A stretch of DNA of 64,000 nt from Microglena sp. YARC (lineage: Eukaryota; Chlorophyta; Chlorophyceae; Chlamydomonadales; Chlamydomonadaceae). The notes below the pieces were generated by a model that saw only the letters and a program-made list of their open reading frames with translations, was not told where the DNA came from and ran no database searches. Shown piece by piece: positions 34,107-44,270 of this stretch (within the stretch, counting starts at the first letter, position 1; each line of letters opens with the position of its first letter). A program made the position numbers and the translations under genes. Where the stretch lies: positions 35,166,671 to 35,230,670 of the forward strand of contig CM039464.1 of the NCBI GenBank assembly GCA_022414725.1. The letters are read 5' to 3'.

Positions 34107-37100
34107 ACCCACCCACCCAATACACCCCAGTGCATGCACAGTCCTCCCGTACGCGAAGGGGAGCCCCCCCCACCCCAACACCCACACAATACACCCCAGT
34201 GCATGCACAGCCCTCCCGTACGCGTGGGGGAGCAGACACCCCTCCCCCTTCATCTCACCCTCAGTGTTTCGAAATTCTCCCGTACGCGAATGGGAGACCC
34301 CCCCCCCCCCACACACACACACACACCCTACCAAAACACCCCAGTGCATGCACAGTCCTCTCCGTACGCGAAGGGGAGCCCCCCACCCCACACCCACCCC
34401 CCAGTGCATGCACAGCCCTCCCGTACGCATGGGGGAGCAGACACCCCTCCCCCTTCATCTCACCCTCAGTGTTCCGAAATTCCTCCCGTACGCGTATGGG
34501 AGACCCCACCCCCAACACCCACCCAATACACACCCAATACGCTTGGGGGATTGCCCAAATAAAACTCATATAAAAATCCCTTTATGTCAACCCTATTAAG
34601 TCATTTTGTTTGCATGTCTTTAGGTTCGCTTCAAATGGAGCAGCAGATGAGACCCCTGCCCACGCTACTGACCTTGGGAATGTACTGACACCATTGGGGG
34701 TCACTACAGATCGTGGGAGGGCCAACTCCGCAGTCAAATCCGTAGCCGGCAAAGCGAGGATGAGCACCTCAGGCTTAGGGGGGGACAACACCCCACGCGT
34801 ATCGAGAGCCAACACCCCTACCGTGGCGGACAAGGAGGACAAACTTGGTTCACAACTCTCAGAGAAGCTGACATGGGCTAAGAAGCACTTGGCCGAGAGA
34901 CAACTCGCGAATGCACAAGGGGTCTACTTCTCCTTGGATGCTAGGAGGTTTCTTCCCCCAGAGCTTCCCGTCCGTATCCGTTTGTTTGACCCGATGCAAA
35001 TCATAGCTTTGAAAAATGTCTTTGCACCCACAAGCATGACCCCGGCCATCATCTTGTTCTTCGACATTGATGCAAACTTGAAACCGCTGGGTACACTTTG
35101 GAAGAACATCGACCTCGACTCTTTTTCGACCATGTTCAACAATGTCAGCGATGTGTCAGCTGAGTTTGGCGAGCCATGGGTCATCGGAGGCTACCACAGT
35201 TTCAAAGCATTGATCGACCTAACCCCGAGTGGGATGCCTCTCCGACAGTGCTGCCTGTACCGGTTGTCTTCGGTGCCGGGCGACACCTACTCGGACAAGC
35301 TTGGTAATGCCTGGTTTCTCTCCGCCCAAGACAACGTCAGTGGCCAGTCGGCAGAGGGCTACGAGTCTCAGCCCTTCTTGATCTCGACCTACCTGTGGAG
35401 AGAGATGTACCACAAAGCGAGTAGCCCGCCTCGGGCTGAGAAAGGGCATCACAGCATTGAGTACAGTGCCTTTAGGTTCCAATGCGTGGCTGGGGACGAG
35501 AAGCTTGCGAGGCTATACAGCAACAAGGCGTCATCTTTGACACCACGCTTCAAGATCGTGAGTTTGACCCAGGACAGCTACGACAGGGCTTTCCTCATCA
35601 TGTCAAGCATGGACACCCGAACGATGATCGGCAGTAACATTACCCTCGAGCGCCTCCCCAACGTGGAGTGTGAAGTGACTATCTTGCCGACAGACAGACC
35701 ATCCTCTGACGAGGAAGAGGAACCCGAGGAGAAGGCAAAGGGTAAAGGCAAGGGGAAGGGCAAGCCAAATTAAAAAGGGGGTGGGGGTTTTTAAATTAAA
35801 CATGGGGTGTGAAATTAAACAGGGGGTGGGGGAGTGGGAGAGGAGGGGGGGGGGGGGGTGACTGCTCCACCGCGCGTACGGGACGACTATGCATGCACTA
35901 AGTGGATGGTTGTGCTTGTAGGAGAGTTTGCATAGTTCTCTAGGTGACAAAGGGGATACGATTTTGACCATTTGCATGCAACTTGGATTGCAATGATGTA
36001 TATTTGAGCATGACCAAAAATAAACAAATACCTCTTACATGCTTGCTCAGACCTTTGCCGCTACATACAAGTTGGCATTGGATCATTTCAAGAAGGAAGT
36101 GAGTGCGGGCTTTGTGGTGTTCATCCTGAAGAAGCTTCTTGATATTCACAACATTGAGGAGGACGACTTTAAGGCCGAGTTGATGACCCGCTACTCTACG
36201 GTAAGTGTTACAGACGTTTGCTTTTAAAATACTTACTAAATGTCTCCCTTTCGCGATGTACTGTCGTGGGGCCCATTTGGTTGACTTCCAGGTCTCCCCT
36301 ACGCAAAGGGGAGCGGCTGCCTTCAAGCTTCCCTCAATTAATTACCGCGTACTTCCTTGTTCGCAGGAATCACCTAGCCTCGACAAGCCTGGACAACATC
36401 ACTTCAGCTCCGTCAACAACCAGTTGTTTAAGGGTACCATGGACGCTGCCGTTTCCAAAAGTGGCACAAAGGCCTCCGGCGTCATGTTCGCCACCGAGGA
36501 AGTTGGACAGACGGCGGTGGAAGGTTTGTCAAAGCCTATGACAGCACAGGCCTGGTTCTCAAGGTTGCAGTTAGACTACGCCACTACAAGGAGGGATGCA
36601 CTTGATCTCCGTGGTACTTCAGAGCTTTTGATGCCCAAGCTGACCATCACTGAGTTCAAGAAAGCAAATGGGTTCATCACGTTCCAGACTAACAATCAGG
36701 AAGTCAACTGCCAACTGAACTGGTGGTTGACTGTGATCGAGAGCAGGGGCAAGAAGGTACAAGAACGTACACACTCTGACACAGTCATCTTGGCCAGCGT
36801 CACCGACATCGAGCTATTGACGCAACCAGATATGGTGTACTCCAGCCTATCTGGTGGAGCTGTCGGAGCTATATCTGACGATATGGCCAAGTTCCTCCAA
36901 GCAGTGAGGGTACTGCTCCTTGCCTATCCCATTGTCGCTCGCAGTCCAGTAAGCAGTGCGTTGCATACCATCAAGGAAGCGGTGGAGTTCCTTGTCCTCG
37001 ACTTGTCAAGGAACGACGTAGGTCTTGTAGCTTCGGGCTACTCACTGGAGCAAAGCCAACACAATGCTGATATGGGGGAGATCAGGCGCACTTTCGGCGA

Positions 37101-38602
37101 CGTCAAGGATGTGTGGAAGAAGGGAAAACCTAGTCCTCTCTTCTTCGACCATCTAGAGGGCGGTGCATTTGCGATAAAATATCTGCTCGTCACAGCAACA
37201 ACAGTGTTCCTTGACCTGGACCACCCGCTTGTACCTGCTGGCCAGCTCCTCCGGAAGGAGACCGCTAAGGTCAGTGCGCACCTATACAACGTGCATCCAA
37301 AGACTTTTCTCTGTGACGACCTCATCAAGGTGCGCTTGGCTATTCTTGAATTGTTTGGTGCATGAGCATTGCTCCACTTCCTGCAAGGGAAGGTGGTGTA
37401 CTTATTCAGTGCATGTGTGTTCTACGTTTTCCTACGCAAAGGTTTAAGGTCGGTATGTATGGTAGGTTGGCCTTTTGAAATTGGGATGTGTGTTCATTGC
37501 TCCCCTTTGCAAAGGGGAGCAATGAACCTACCACTAACGTATTAATTTATTTTATTTCCTACTATCACGCAGGTGCCTGCCAAATTGGTCGACTTGGTCA
37601 TCATCGACCCGAGCTTGGGTGATGACACTGGACCGCTTTGGGACGTTGGTGAGAAGGCTTGGACGGGCGTTGATGCCTCAGACACTCTGCGAACCTTGAT
37701 GGTCCCAAAACAGGAAGTTTGCTGGGGTGTTCAAGGTGGTGATGTACAGCAACATGGAGCAAGTGAGTACCTTCACTAGGGCTTTCGTTGATGCCACCGC
37801 TAAGGACGTGCATCATGTCCCCATTACGCGGATTGGGCCTGACTTCAAACCAGCTTCCAACACAGTGGCCATAGTCGGGACTTTCTCCACTACTCGTGGC
37901 ACGTCCGTGACAACTTTGCGTGGTATGACGCCAAGTAACGGCCTGAAGGTCTATCTCCCACCAAGTGATGCTGACAAGAGCGTGTTTGGGCGCCCCGATA
38001 TTAGCAGCTGCTCCATCTGTCCCCGGCAGGTTGGGTACAGCAGGAGATGTGTCGACGAATACCGATACCTCGTGCGAGAGTACAGCAACAAAGGGAACTG
38101 GGTGATGTGCTTGCACACTGTAGATGGCTCAGGCATGCTGGCGGCATTGCTAGAGGGTAGGAGCGTCGTCGGTTTGGAGTCAGTCCCACAGAGGCTTGGG
38201 GTCGCTACATGGCGTTTGAAGAAGTTTCATGCCACGGAGAAAGTCTTGCTCAAACATCACGCCGCCATGCAAGAGGCTGGTGATGACGCCAGAGCTAAGA
38301 ATCTGGTGCACAAGCTCGTTGAAGATGACATGGAAGAGCTGAGTAACCTCATGCCTGCAAAGCCTAGTGATGACATGCTAGGCCGAGTGTGGGACGAGCT
38401 GAAAGGCTTACGTAAAGATCACAGCGGATCAAAGCTCTTTCCAACTATGACAGATGAGGAATTCAAGACCATTGGGGGCAGGATAGTTGAGAGGTGCACC
38501 GACATCGCCACAGCACAGGCATTCATCGACGAACCATCGGCCCTCTTGATCACCATTGGAAAAATGATGAAGCAGATGAAGAGCATGGCTGAGGGGGAAT
38601 GA
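31474..38602 (+). CDS. Multi-exon ParB-like / DNA methyltransferase-like protein gene, copy 1
   Basis: Exon model from shared splice sites and comparison with the copy at 53572: B 31474-31989, C from 32195, D from 34624 to a stop at 35773, E1 36051-36200, E2 36367-37329, F 37573-38602. Exon D has a basic low-complexity start and then a ParB/sulfiredoxin-like domain (LPVRIRLFDPMQI, EFGEPWVIGGYHSFKAL, AQDNVSGQS). Exon F resembles a circularly permuted (beta-class) N6-adenine methyltransferase: LVDLVIIDPSL in the place of motif IV (DPPY) and VDGSGMLAALLEGRSVVGLE in the place of motif I. ParB-methyltransferase pairings are common in phages and mobile elements. The altered catalytic motifs suggest changed or lost activity. 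Breaks: frameshift in exon B, a one-base shift near 37714, and an exon D lacking the last about 55 residues of copy 2. The 5' exon was not found. Confidence 0.6.
32645..34520. repeat. Palindromic minisatellite in the C-D intron of ParB/MTase gene copy 1
   Basis: About 20 palindromes of the CTCCCGTACGCG(A/T)A..GGGAG type. They are separated by C runs, (CA)n, CAATACACCCCAGTGCATGC and CTCACCCTCAGTGTTTCG. Orientation is G-rich from 32645 to about 32903, flips to C-rich until about 33835, briefly flips back, then returns to C-rich. Long proline/threonine frames across it are artefacts. Confidence 0.88.
35774..36050. other. Intron D-E of copy 1 with one palindrome unit
   Basis: Contains G runs and a single CTCCACCGCGCGTACGGGAC unit with the same GCATGCACT tail as the large arrays. 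It ends at the acceptor TTGCTCAG (36050). Confidence 0.5.
37492..37527. repeat. 36-bp perfect palindrome in intron E2-F of copy 1
   Basis: Centre CTCCCCTTTGCAAAGGGGAG; both arms extend without mismatch to GTTCATTG/CAATGAAC. It belongs to the CTCCC...GGGAG family of this gene copy. A related half site is near 37430, and another unit in intron E1-E2 near 36295 (CTCCCCTACGCAAAGGGGAG). Confidence 0.9.
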
Positions 38603-39303
38603 GGTTGTAAAGCGGGCACGTGAATAATGGGATTAAGACGTTGTCAGGTTAGGAAGTAGGGTGATGTGTTCAGGTGCTAGGATAATGTTTTGTCGTGGTG
38701 GTGTAGTGCGTGGAGGTCTCGTAGAGTGCTGCAGCACCAATGTGGACCTACCCAAATGTGTGTCCTCCACCACCACCGTGAATGGGGCTGTGAGGCAGTG
38801 AGGTTGGAAGTATATGAGTTATAAGGTAATGAGTTTTGAGGTTATGATTTACGGTTTGGAGATTGCGAGGTTATGAGTTATGAGTTACAAGGTAATGAGT
38901 TATGAGGTAATGAGTTAAGAGTTCTGAGATTGCGAGGTTACGAGTTACGAATGATGAGTTACAAGGTAATGACTTGTGAGGTTTTGATGTAAGAGTTCAG
39001 AGATTGCGAGGTTATTAGTTACGATTTATGAGTTATGAGTTATGAGTTATGTAACAAGATTCAATAATTGTCTAGGAATTGTCTCTTTTTCCAAAAACTA
39101 GAAAACAATCTTATGTTTAAAAACATAAGATGATTCTAAGATAGTAAAGGAATTGTCTCTTTGTCGAAAAACTAGAAAACAATCTTATGTTCAAAAACAT
39201 AAGAAGATTCGAAGAAATCCAGCAAAAACTCACAAATCAAGAAATTTGCCTATACGGTCTTTTGATTTGAATCATAAGATTCCACAAATTTAGAAGCATC
39301 CAC
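38603..39303. repeat. Right subterminal region of the copy-1 element: GAGTTATGAG repeats and AT-rich hairpins
   Basis: From about 38815 to 39055 there is a degenerate repeat of GAGTTATGAGGTAATGAGTT type. Then 39060-39205 is a tandem duplication of about 75 bp, each copy with a CTTATGTTTAAAAACATAAG hairpin. The same order (GAGTTATGAG-like repeat, AT-rich hairpins, TIR) occurs at 62280-62798. Confidence 0.7.
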
Positions 39304-39333
39304 AAAATCGGCCGGGAAGCAGGAACGCCCATT
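39304..39333 (-). repeat. Right terminal inverted repeat of the copy-1 ParB/MTase element
   Basis: Outer end ...GGGAAGCAGGAACGCCCATT, preceded by AAAATCGGCC. It matches the right ends at 881-910 and 62771-62798 and, inverted, the left ends at 736 and 51488. Viral coding sequence begins immediately after it. The matching left end of this copy was not found in the window. Confidence 0.8.
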
Positions 39334-39396
39334 AATGGGAAATGTACGAAAACTGTTGCAACACTCATTGATACGTTTGATACTACGTCCGACCTG

Positions 39397-40413
39397 TTGA
39401 AAAAACAAGCCGTACCCGAATCGGACCCGGACTCGGACTCTGACTCGGACCCGAAATTGGACAACTATATCGAAACAAACAAAAAGAAACTCTTAGATAC
39501 AAGACGCCCACAACCCAGAATCCGAGGAACTAGCAACCATCCTAATACTGATCCCAATACGAACCTAACTCGCAACCATCCTAATACTGATCCCAATACG
39601 AACCTAACTCGCAACCATCCTAATACTGATCCCAATACGAACCTAACTCGCAACCATCCTAATACTGATCCCAATACGAACCTAACTCGCAACCATCCTA
39701 ATACTGATCCCAATACGAACCTAACTCACAATCCTAATACTGATCCCAATACGAACCTAACTCGCAAACATCCTAATACTGATCCCAATACGAACTTAAC
39801 TCGCAAACATTCTAATACTAATCATAAGAAGAATAGAAGCAAAGACATCCCTTCATCAGTAAGAGATCCATATGATGGGGTTATTAGTGCGGTTGGTAAT
39901 GGTGGCTGCGTCGACGCTTGGTATTCTGGGGCGTCTTACTCTGGATCTCTCTCTCCATATGTGCCCCACGAGAGTGCAGCAGCCGGTCTTGATGATGACT
40001 CTGTGACTTCCAGGTTGTTGCGGGGGTTGCGTGTCCCCCCTTCTTCTAATTATTCCTGCAACGAAACGGGTCGTAACCGGCCGCCTGTTGTTGTGTTATC
40101 TAGCGGGGAGGATGGAATCGATAGCGCAAATGGGTTTAATGGCATAACCGAAGCGTCAATCGCAAAGTGTGGTGGCAGCTCAATTGTTGGAGGCTTCAAA
40201 ACATACGAGGGGGGTAAGAATAGGAAGGTTGGTAATAATACTACGTCTACTAGTCGAAAAGTGTCTGGACGCCGTGATTCTGGGCATTCCAGAAACCCTA
40301 ATAATAGAGATGCCTCTGACATTGATCGGCGGAATGTCTTGATGTCCAAGTTGGATGCTATTTCACAAAATGTTAATGATGTCAAGAACGTGTGTGGAGA
40401 AATATTCAACTGA
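39397..40413 (+). CDS. Hypothetical viral protein with 13-residue NHPNTDPNTNLTR repeats, 5'-truncated
   Basis: The frame has no ATG near its 5' end and stays open back into the transposon TIR, so the true N-terminus was probably lost to the insertion; 39397 is only the first TTG. An acidic start (SDPDSDSDSD) is followed by about seven near-identical copies of NHPNTDPNTNLTR, encoded by a 39-bp tandem repeat at 39534-39815. Residues about 160-310 are low-complexity and serine/glycine-rich. The C-terminus (NVLMSKLDAISQNVNDVKNV) is a probable short coiled coil. No family recognised. The repeat DNA copies are nearly identical, so copy number probably changes quickly. Confidence 0.55.
   Translation: MKKQAVPESDPDSDSDSDPKLDNYIETNKKKLLDTRRPQPRIRGTSNHPNTDPNTNLTRNHPNTDPNTNLTRNHPNTDPNTNLTRNHPNTDPNTNLTRNHPNTDPNTNLTHNPNTDPNTNLTRKHPNTDPNTNLTRKHSNTNHKKNRSKDIPSSVRDPYDGVISAVGNGGCVDAWYSGASYSGSLSPYVPHESAAAGLDDDSVTSRLLRGLRVPPSSNYSCNETGRNRPPVVVLSSGEDGIDSANGFNGITEASIAKCGGSSIVGGFKTYEGGKNRKVGNNTTSTSRKVSGRRDSGHSRNPNNRDASDIDRRNVLMSKLDAISQNVNDVKNVCGEIFN
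39534..39815 (+). repeat. 39-bp coding tandem repeat
   Basis: About seven units containing CATCCTAATACTGATCCCAA, in frame with the 13-residue protein repeat. One unit is shortened by 6 bp (about 39727). Confidence 0.9.
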
Positions 40414-40494
40414 AATATTCAATCGAACGGTGTTCAGTTTACGCGAGCCATACTATTTTACGGATGACCAGCCAAAACAACATGGTACCGATGA

Positions 40495-40947
40495 TTATGT
40501 ACAAGAGGATCTCGACAAATTCAGGCAAACAAAACGTTGTGTCTGTCCACCTACGTATGACATGAACTGAATGGTGGCGTGGAGACATATCATACGCGCT
40601 ATGTCGAAAAACAAGGGGCGGTACTCCTCGCCAAGTGTGTCGGATACATTGATCGTGAATAGTGCCTCCTCATTTCCTCCGCCGCTGTACAACCATTGCC
40701 AATCCGGGTTGCCAGAGATTCTCCTAGAGTCTGGTCGTTCCGAGGATGATGGGGCGCAACTCTCATTCTTCCCCATATCATCATGCTGCTCAAACATTTC
40801 ATTGGACGCGGGTGACATTGATCGCTGCTCTTCTGCATTGGGAGTGGGTGCAAAAGACACCGATTTAGGATGGCCTCTTTTTTTCCTGCGGGGGGGGCGA
40901 CTACTACTCAATGATGCGACGACGGGGTGGGGGTCCGTACCAGCCAT
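40495..40947 (-). CDS. Hypothetical viral protein, 150 residues
   Basis: Starts MAGTDPHPVVASLSSS with the ATG at 40945-40947. The N-terminal half is basic and serine/proline-rich (RPPRRKKRGHPKSVSF), likely disordered. The C-terminal half looks folded (NPDWQWLYSGG, ALFTINVSDTLGEEY, FFDIARMICLHATIQFMSY). It is convergent with the repeat protein upstream and divergent from the beta-solenoid gene that starts 82 bp away at 41029. No family recognised. Confidence 0.55.
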   Translation of the reverse strand: MAGTDPHPVVASLSSSRPPRRKKRGHPKSVSFAPTPNAEEQRSMSPASNEMFEQHDDMGKNESCAPSSSERPDSRRISGNPDWQWLYSGGGNEEALFTINVSDTLGEEYRPLFFDIARMICLHATIQFMSYVGGQTQRFVCLNLSRSSCT

Positions 40948-41028
40948 GTCGTGAATCTTTGTAAGAGCCGAATATTTTTTTGTTTAGTGGAACCCGCGCG
41001 CATTGATTCTGGATTGAATGGGACCTGA

Positions 41029-42585
41029 ATGATTGAAAGAAAAAAGTGTTCCGTTTCAACATGTGAAATGGCATGCAACTGCGATCGTACGGGTATCAGT
41101 AGCATCGGAAACGGATTCGGATTCGGATTTGAGAGTGTCTTATTTTATTGTTTTCTCTTCGGAATCGTTATCGTGTTCGTTGTAGCGCTATACCTTTGCT
41201 CAGGAGGGGGGGGAGGCGCAGAGCATTTTGACCAACAAAGGAGGGACCAGATTCAACAACAGTCGCCCGCAGTGTCGAAGGTGATGACGAAACCCGGAGA
41301 GATCCAGGCATGCAGCACAGCTCGCCAAATGTGTGGCGCACGCGACGGCTACTTCGAAGGCGACCTCCTAGTGGGGAGGAACACCGGTGTCGGAGGGGAC
41401 CTAAAGGTATTAGGAAGCATCCAAGACGTGACGGACCTCTCGGTGTTGCGCACACTTTCTGTTAACGGGATGGCAAATATGAATAACATATCGGTGTCCT
41501 CTAACCTCTCTGCAAAAAGTAGCAACGCAATGTTGGGGAGGATGGTCTCAATGGACGACGTGCATTTGCGAGGAAATCTAAAATCGACAGGATCCAATAC
41601 CAGATTCGAGTCCGACGCGGTGGTGCAGGGAAGGCTTACAAACAAGGGTGTCACGAGGATTGACGGTGATGTCCGAGTAGGACTTGGACTGGGTGCCATC
41701 AACGTCAGGGGGGACACGCCGATCGCGTTTAGAGGGGACGTTTTTACAAAGAAGGATCAGTTAGTTGGTGGCGATGCTGGTGTATGGGGTGACGATGTTA
41801 TCGTCGGCAGGCGCAGGATCGTTGGGAAGGACAATGTCACACGACGCGATCAGATAGTTTTGGGGAATCACGTAATAGCAGGGAACGCGAATGTGGGTAG
41901 GAGCGCTCGGGTTAGGAAGAACGCGAATGTCGGCGGTAATGTGTCTGTCTCCAATAACGTGGTGGTAGGGAGCCAAGCCGTAGTGCAGGGTGCTCTGAAA
42001 ATCCCTCACGGGTCCCTGGTCGTCACCGAACCAGGGGTGGATGAGATAAAGAGCAAGGGTTCGCAGATGCGTGTGAAGAGGAACGGTGGACAGGGTTACA
42101 CGATATTCGGAAACAATGGTGCGGACGCCATCGCGGGTCCCTTAGTTATCAATGGCAAACTTTGCACAGGCACCTCTTGTCTTGACGTGAACAACGTATC
42201 TCGTTTGTTGAGATTGGAGAGCTTTCTCAACGGCCGGCTCGACGACCTTGTCAGGAAGAGTGATTCCGGTTTTGGTAGTTTGTCGAACCAAACCGTCAAT
42301 GTGTTAAGTTCTCTCGATAAGAGGTTTGGTGATCACGATGCTGTTAAGAAATCAACCTTCGGGAAACTGGATAACGATGATGCTGACGAGAAACTCCGCA
42401 TTGATAAAATTAACACGCTCTATGACTCGGATACCCTCCACCTCGATGCCGTCAATCAGGAGGACAATATGCAAGATGTTTGTCTCGAGCGCCTTGAGGC
42501 TGCTTTCAATGTATTGCAGAACAAGACTCTAAACGCAATGAATACTGCAGTGACCACGTCATGTTGTCCTCCAATTAAAGATTGA
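41029..42585 (+). CDS. Membrane-anchored beta-solenoid (hexapeptide-like) virion protein, paralogue 1
   Basis: 518 codons, intact. A single N-terminal membrane segment (VLFYCFLFGIVIVFVVALYL) is followed by a short glycine-rich linker and a conserved entry motif MCGARDGYFEGDLLVG. Residues about 120-360 are a repeat with the pattern V-x-G-[ND]-[LV]-x-V (GGDLKVLGSIQDV, NVGGNVSVSNNVVVG), as expected for a beta-solenoid or trimeric fibre shaft. A conserved block with CTGTSCLDV follows, then a C-terminal coiled coil rich in D and L. Similar repeats occur in viral fibres and bactofilin-like scaffold proteins. The architecture suggests a type II membrane protein with a rod outside the membrane, perhaps on the virion. 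Two paralogues follow on the same strand. Confidence 0.7.
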   Translation: MIERKKCSVSTCEMACNCDRTGISSIGNGFGFGFESVLFYCFLFGIVIVFVVALYLCSGGGGGAEHFDQQRRDQIQQQSPAVSKVMTKPGEIQACSTARQMCGARDGYFEGDLLVGRNTGVGGDLKVLGSIQDVTDLSVLRTLSVNGMANMNNISVSSNLSAKSSNAMLGRMVSMDDVHLRGNLKSTGSNTRFESDAVVQGRLTNKGVTRIDGDVRVGLGLGAINVRGDTPIAFRGDVFTKKDQLVGGDAGVWGDDVIVGRRRIVGKDNVTRRDQIVLGNHVIAGNANVGRSARVRKNANVGGNVSVSNNVVVGSQAVVQGALKIPHGSLVVTEPGVDEIKSKGSQMRVKRNGGQGYTIFGNNGADAIAGPLVINGKLCTGTSCLDVNNVSRLLRLESFLNGRLDDLVRKSDSGFGSLSNQTVNVLSSLDKRFGDHDAVKKSTFGKLDNDDADEKLRIDKINTLYDSDTLHLDAVNQEDNMQDVCLERLEAAFNVLQNKTLNAMNTAVTTSCCPPIKD

Positions 42586-42630
42586 TTTTAATGTATTTAA
42601 ATTCAAAAACGTTGATGCCAGTCCAACTGT

Positions 42631-44058
42631 ATGTTTATCGTTCTGCTTATCATTGTGTTGATTGTGTGCGCAACCATTGCAGGTGTTCGAATTAAGGGGG
42701 AGGAACGCTTTGATGGTGGTGGTTCCTCAGCAACGCCGACGCAACAAATACTACCTATCTCTACGCCGAACAAAAAGGTCGATACTCCGTTCGGTGCAAT
42801 AAGCGTATGCGGTCCCGACCAACAGATGTGCACATCGCCCGACGGGTACTACGCTGGCAAACTGGTCGTCGGCGAGAACGCCGAAATTACGGGGGATGTG
42901 CGCATCCGTGGGAACATCAGCGAGGTCGCCAACGCGTCCGTCTTGCGCGCACTGAACGTTAACGGTATGGCGAATTTGCCTAGGACGAGAGTGGGAGGTT
43001 CATTGGTTGTTATCAGAACCACGGATATCGGACGACTAGATGTTGCGAACGGTGCACGAGTGGCAGGCGAGCTATCGGTGGACGGGCGGACTGTGGTGAA
43101 AGGTAATGCCGTAGTTGGGGGGAATGTGCGTGCTATGCAGGAGTTAGACGCGATGGGGGGTATGCGAGTCGGCCGGGGGTTGTCGGTGGACGGCAACGCT
43201 GTTCTCAGTGGGTCGACTGTTATTGGCAGGAGCTCGTGGACCCAAGGAGACTGGGGTGTCATGGGAAACGCCGTGTTGCGCGGTAATCTGATCACTGCCA
43301 AGGACCACGTCGTGTCTGGAGGTAGTCACGTTGGTCGAGATCAGCTTCTGGGGAAGCGGATGGTTTTAGGGAAGAGCCTAATCGTGCATGGTCCCGACAT
43401 GAATATCGGTGGTAACTTAAGCGCCAACAAGGATCTCAACGTGCATGGGTCGAGTGGACTCACCGTGCGCGGCATCGATGGCGTTGCCGGCGGATCGGTT
43501 GTTCTGGGTGGTTTGGGAAAATCTCAGAAGGGTGTTCACTTGAAACGCGATGACGGTACATGGACTTCTTTTGGGGTGAACAAAGCCAACGTCATAGGCG
43601 GTCGGACGAACGTATATGGTGACGTTTGTTGGAACTCAGATAAGGTGTGTATGGATGGGTCAGTTGTTGACGGTCTCCTTCAGTTGGATAAGACTATGGG
43701 TAGTAAGATCACAGGAACCCAGACGGATAAAACTAAACAGTTGGCACACTTTACTAGCGACACGAATAAAAAGTACGCTCAGATGTTTCAAATGATTAAA
43801 GAGCACACTGCGGAATATTATGAGAGGGTGAGACAATTTGTAATTAAGGATAACGCCATTGCATCCGGTATCCAATACATTCGGAACCGGGAGGAACGAC
43901 AGAATAATTACATACAGCGTGTTGAAAATCACAACATTACGCAAGATGATCGTCTGAAACGTCTGGAGGATATGATAAGCAATTTGGAGGGATCGATGTA
44001 CGATACATTGAATCGGTCAACCAAACCTGTTTGTGAAATAAATAAGCTGGGGAAATAA
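42631..44058 (+). CDS. Membrane-anchored beta-solenoid virion protein, paralogue 2
   Basis: 475 codons, intact, starting 45 bp after paralogue 1. The signal-anchor begins at residue 1 (MFIVLLIIVLIVCATIAGV). The entry motif is MCTSPDGYYAGKLVVGENA, followed by ISEVANASVLRALNVNGMAN, nearly the same as in paralogues 1 and 3. The solenoid (GGNVRAMQELDAMGGMRVG type) runs to about residue 300, then GVNKANVIGGRTNVYGDVCW and a long C-terminal coiled coil (RLKRLEDMISNLEGSM). Short spacing to its neighbour suggests coordinated expression. Function as for paralogue 1; divergence suggests separate roles or heterotrimers, which is inference. Confidence 0.7.
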   Translation: MFIVLLIIVLIVCATIAGVRIKGEERFDGGGSSATPTQQILPISTPNKKVDTPFGAISVCGPDQQMCTSPDGYYAGKLVVGENAEITGDVRIRGNISEVANASVLRALNVNGMANLPRTRVGGSLVVIRTTDIGRLDVANGARVAGELSVDGRTVVKGNAVVGGNVRAMQELDAMGGMRVGRGLSVDGNAVLSGSTVIGRSSWTQGDWGVMGNAVLRGNLITAKDHVVSGGSHVGRDQLLGKRMVLGKSLIVHGPDMNIGGNLSANKDLNVHGSSGLTVRGIDGVAGGSVVLGGLGKSQKGVHLKRDDGTWTSFGVNKANVIGGRTNVYGDVCWNSDKVCMDGSVVDGLLQLDKTMGSKITGTQTDKTKQLAHFTSDTNKKYAQMFQMIKEHTAEYYERVRQFVIKDNAIASGIQYIRNREERQNNYIQRVENHNITQDDRLKRLEDMISNLEGSMYDTLNRSTKPVCEINKLGK

Positions 44059-44063
44059 ATAAA

Positions 44064-44270
44064 TGTACGACATCGCCGTTAGAAAATTGGCGTTAAAAAT
44101 GGTCGCTGAATTGGGTGTGTTAAAAACTTCTGTGTTTACGAACATCAGTCGCTCGCTCTACTCTGTGGAGGTGGAAACGTTTTGGTGTGAATCGAAAACG
44201 ACGTGAATTTGTAAGCAAACTTTTTGAGACGAACAAGGATTTTTTTAAATCGTTTTTATTGTCAACTAAA
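44064..44270 (+). repeat. Left arm of a long spaced inverted repeat (partner 48615-48869)
   Basis: Begins AAATGTACGACATCG and includes CATCAGTCGCTC, CGAAAACGACGTGAATTTGT and CAAACTTTTTGAGACGAAC. The reverse complement of 48615-48869 carries the same blocks in the same order. It covers the 5' end of the transposase-like fragment. Confidence 0.85.

Noticed and set aside
32750..34599. 607- and 531-codon proline/threonine-rich ORFs
   Set aside because: Products of the palindromic array in an intron of the ParB/MTase gene; overlapping long frames in all three phases.
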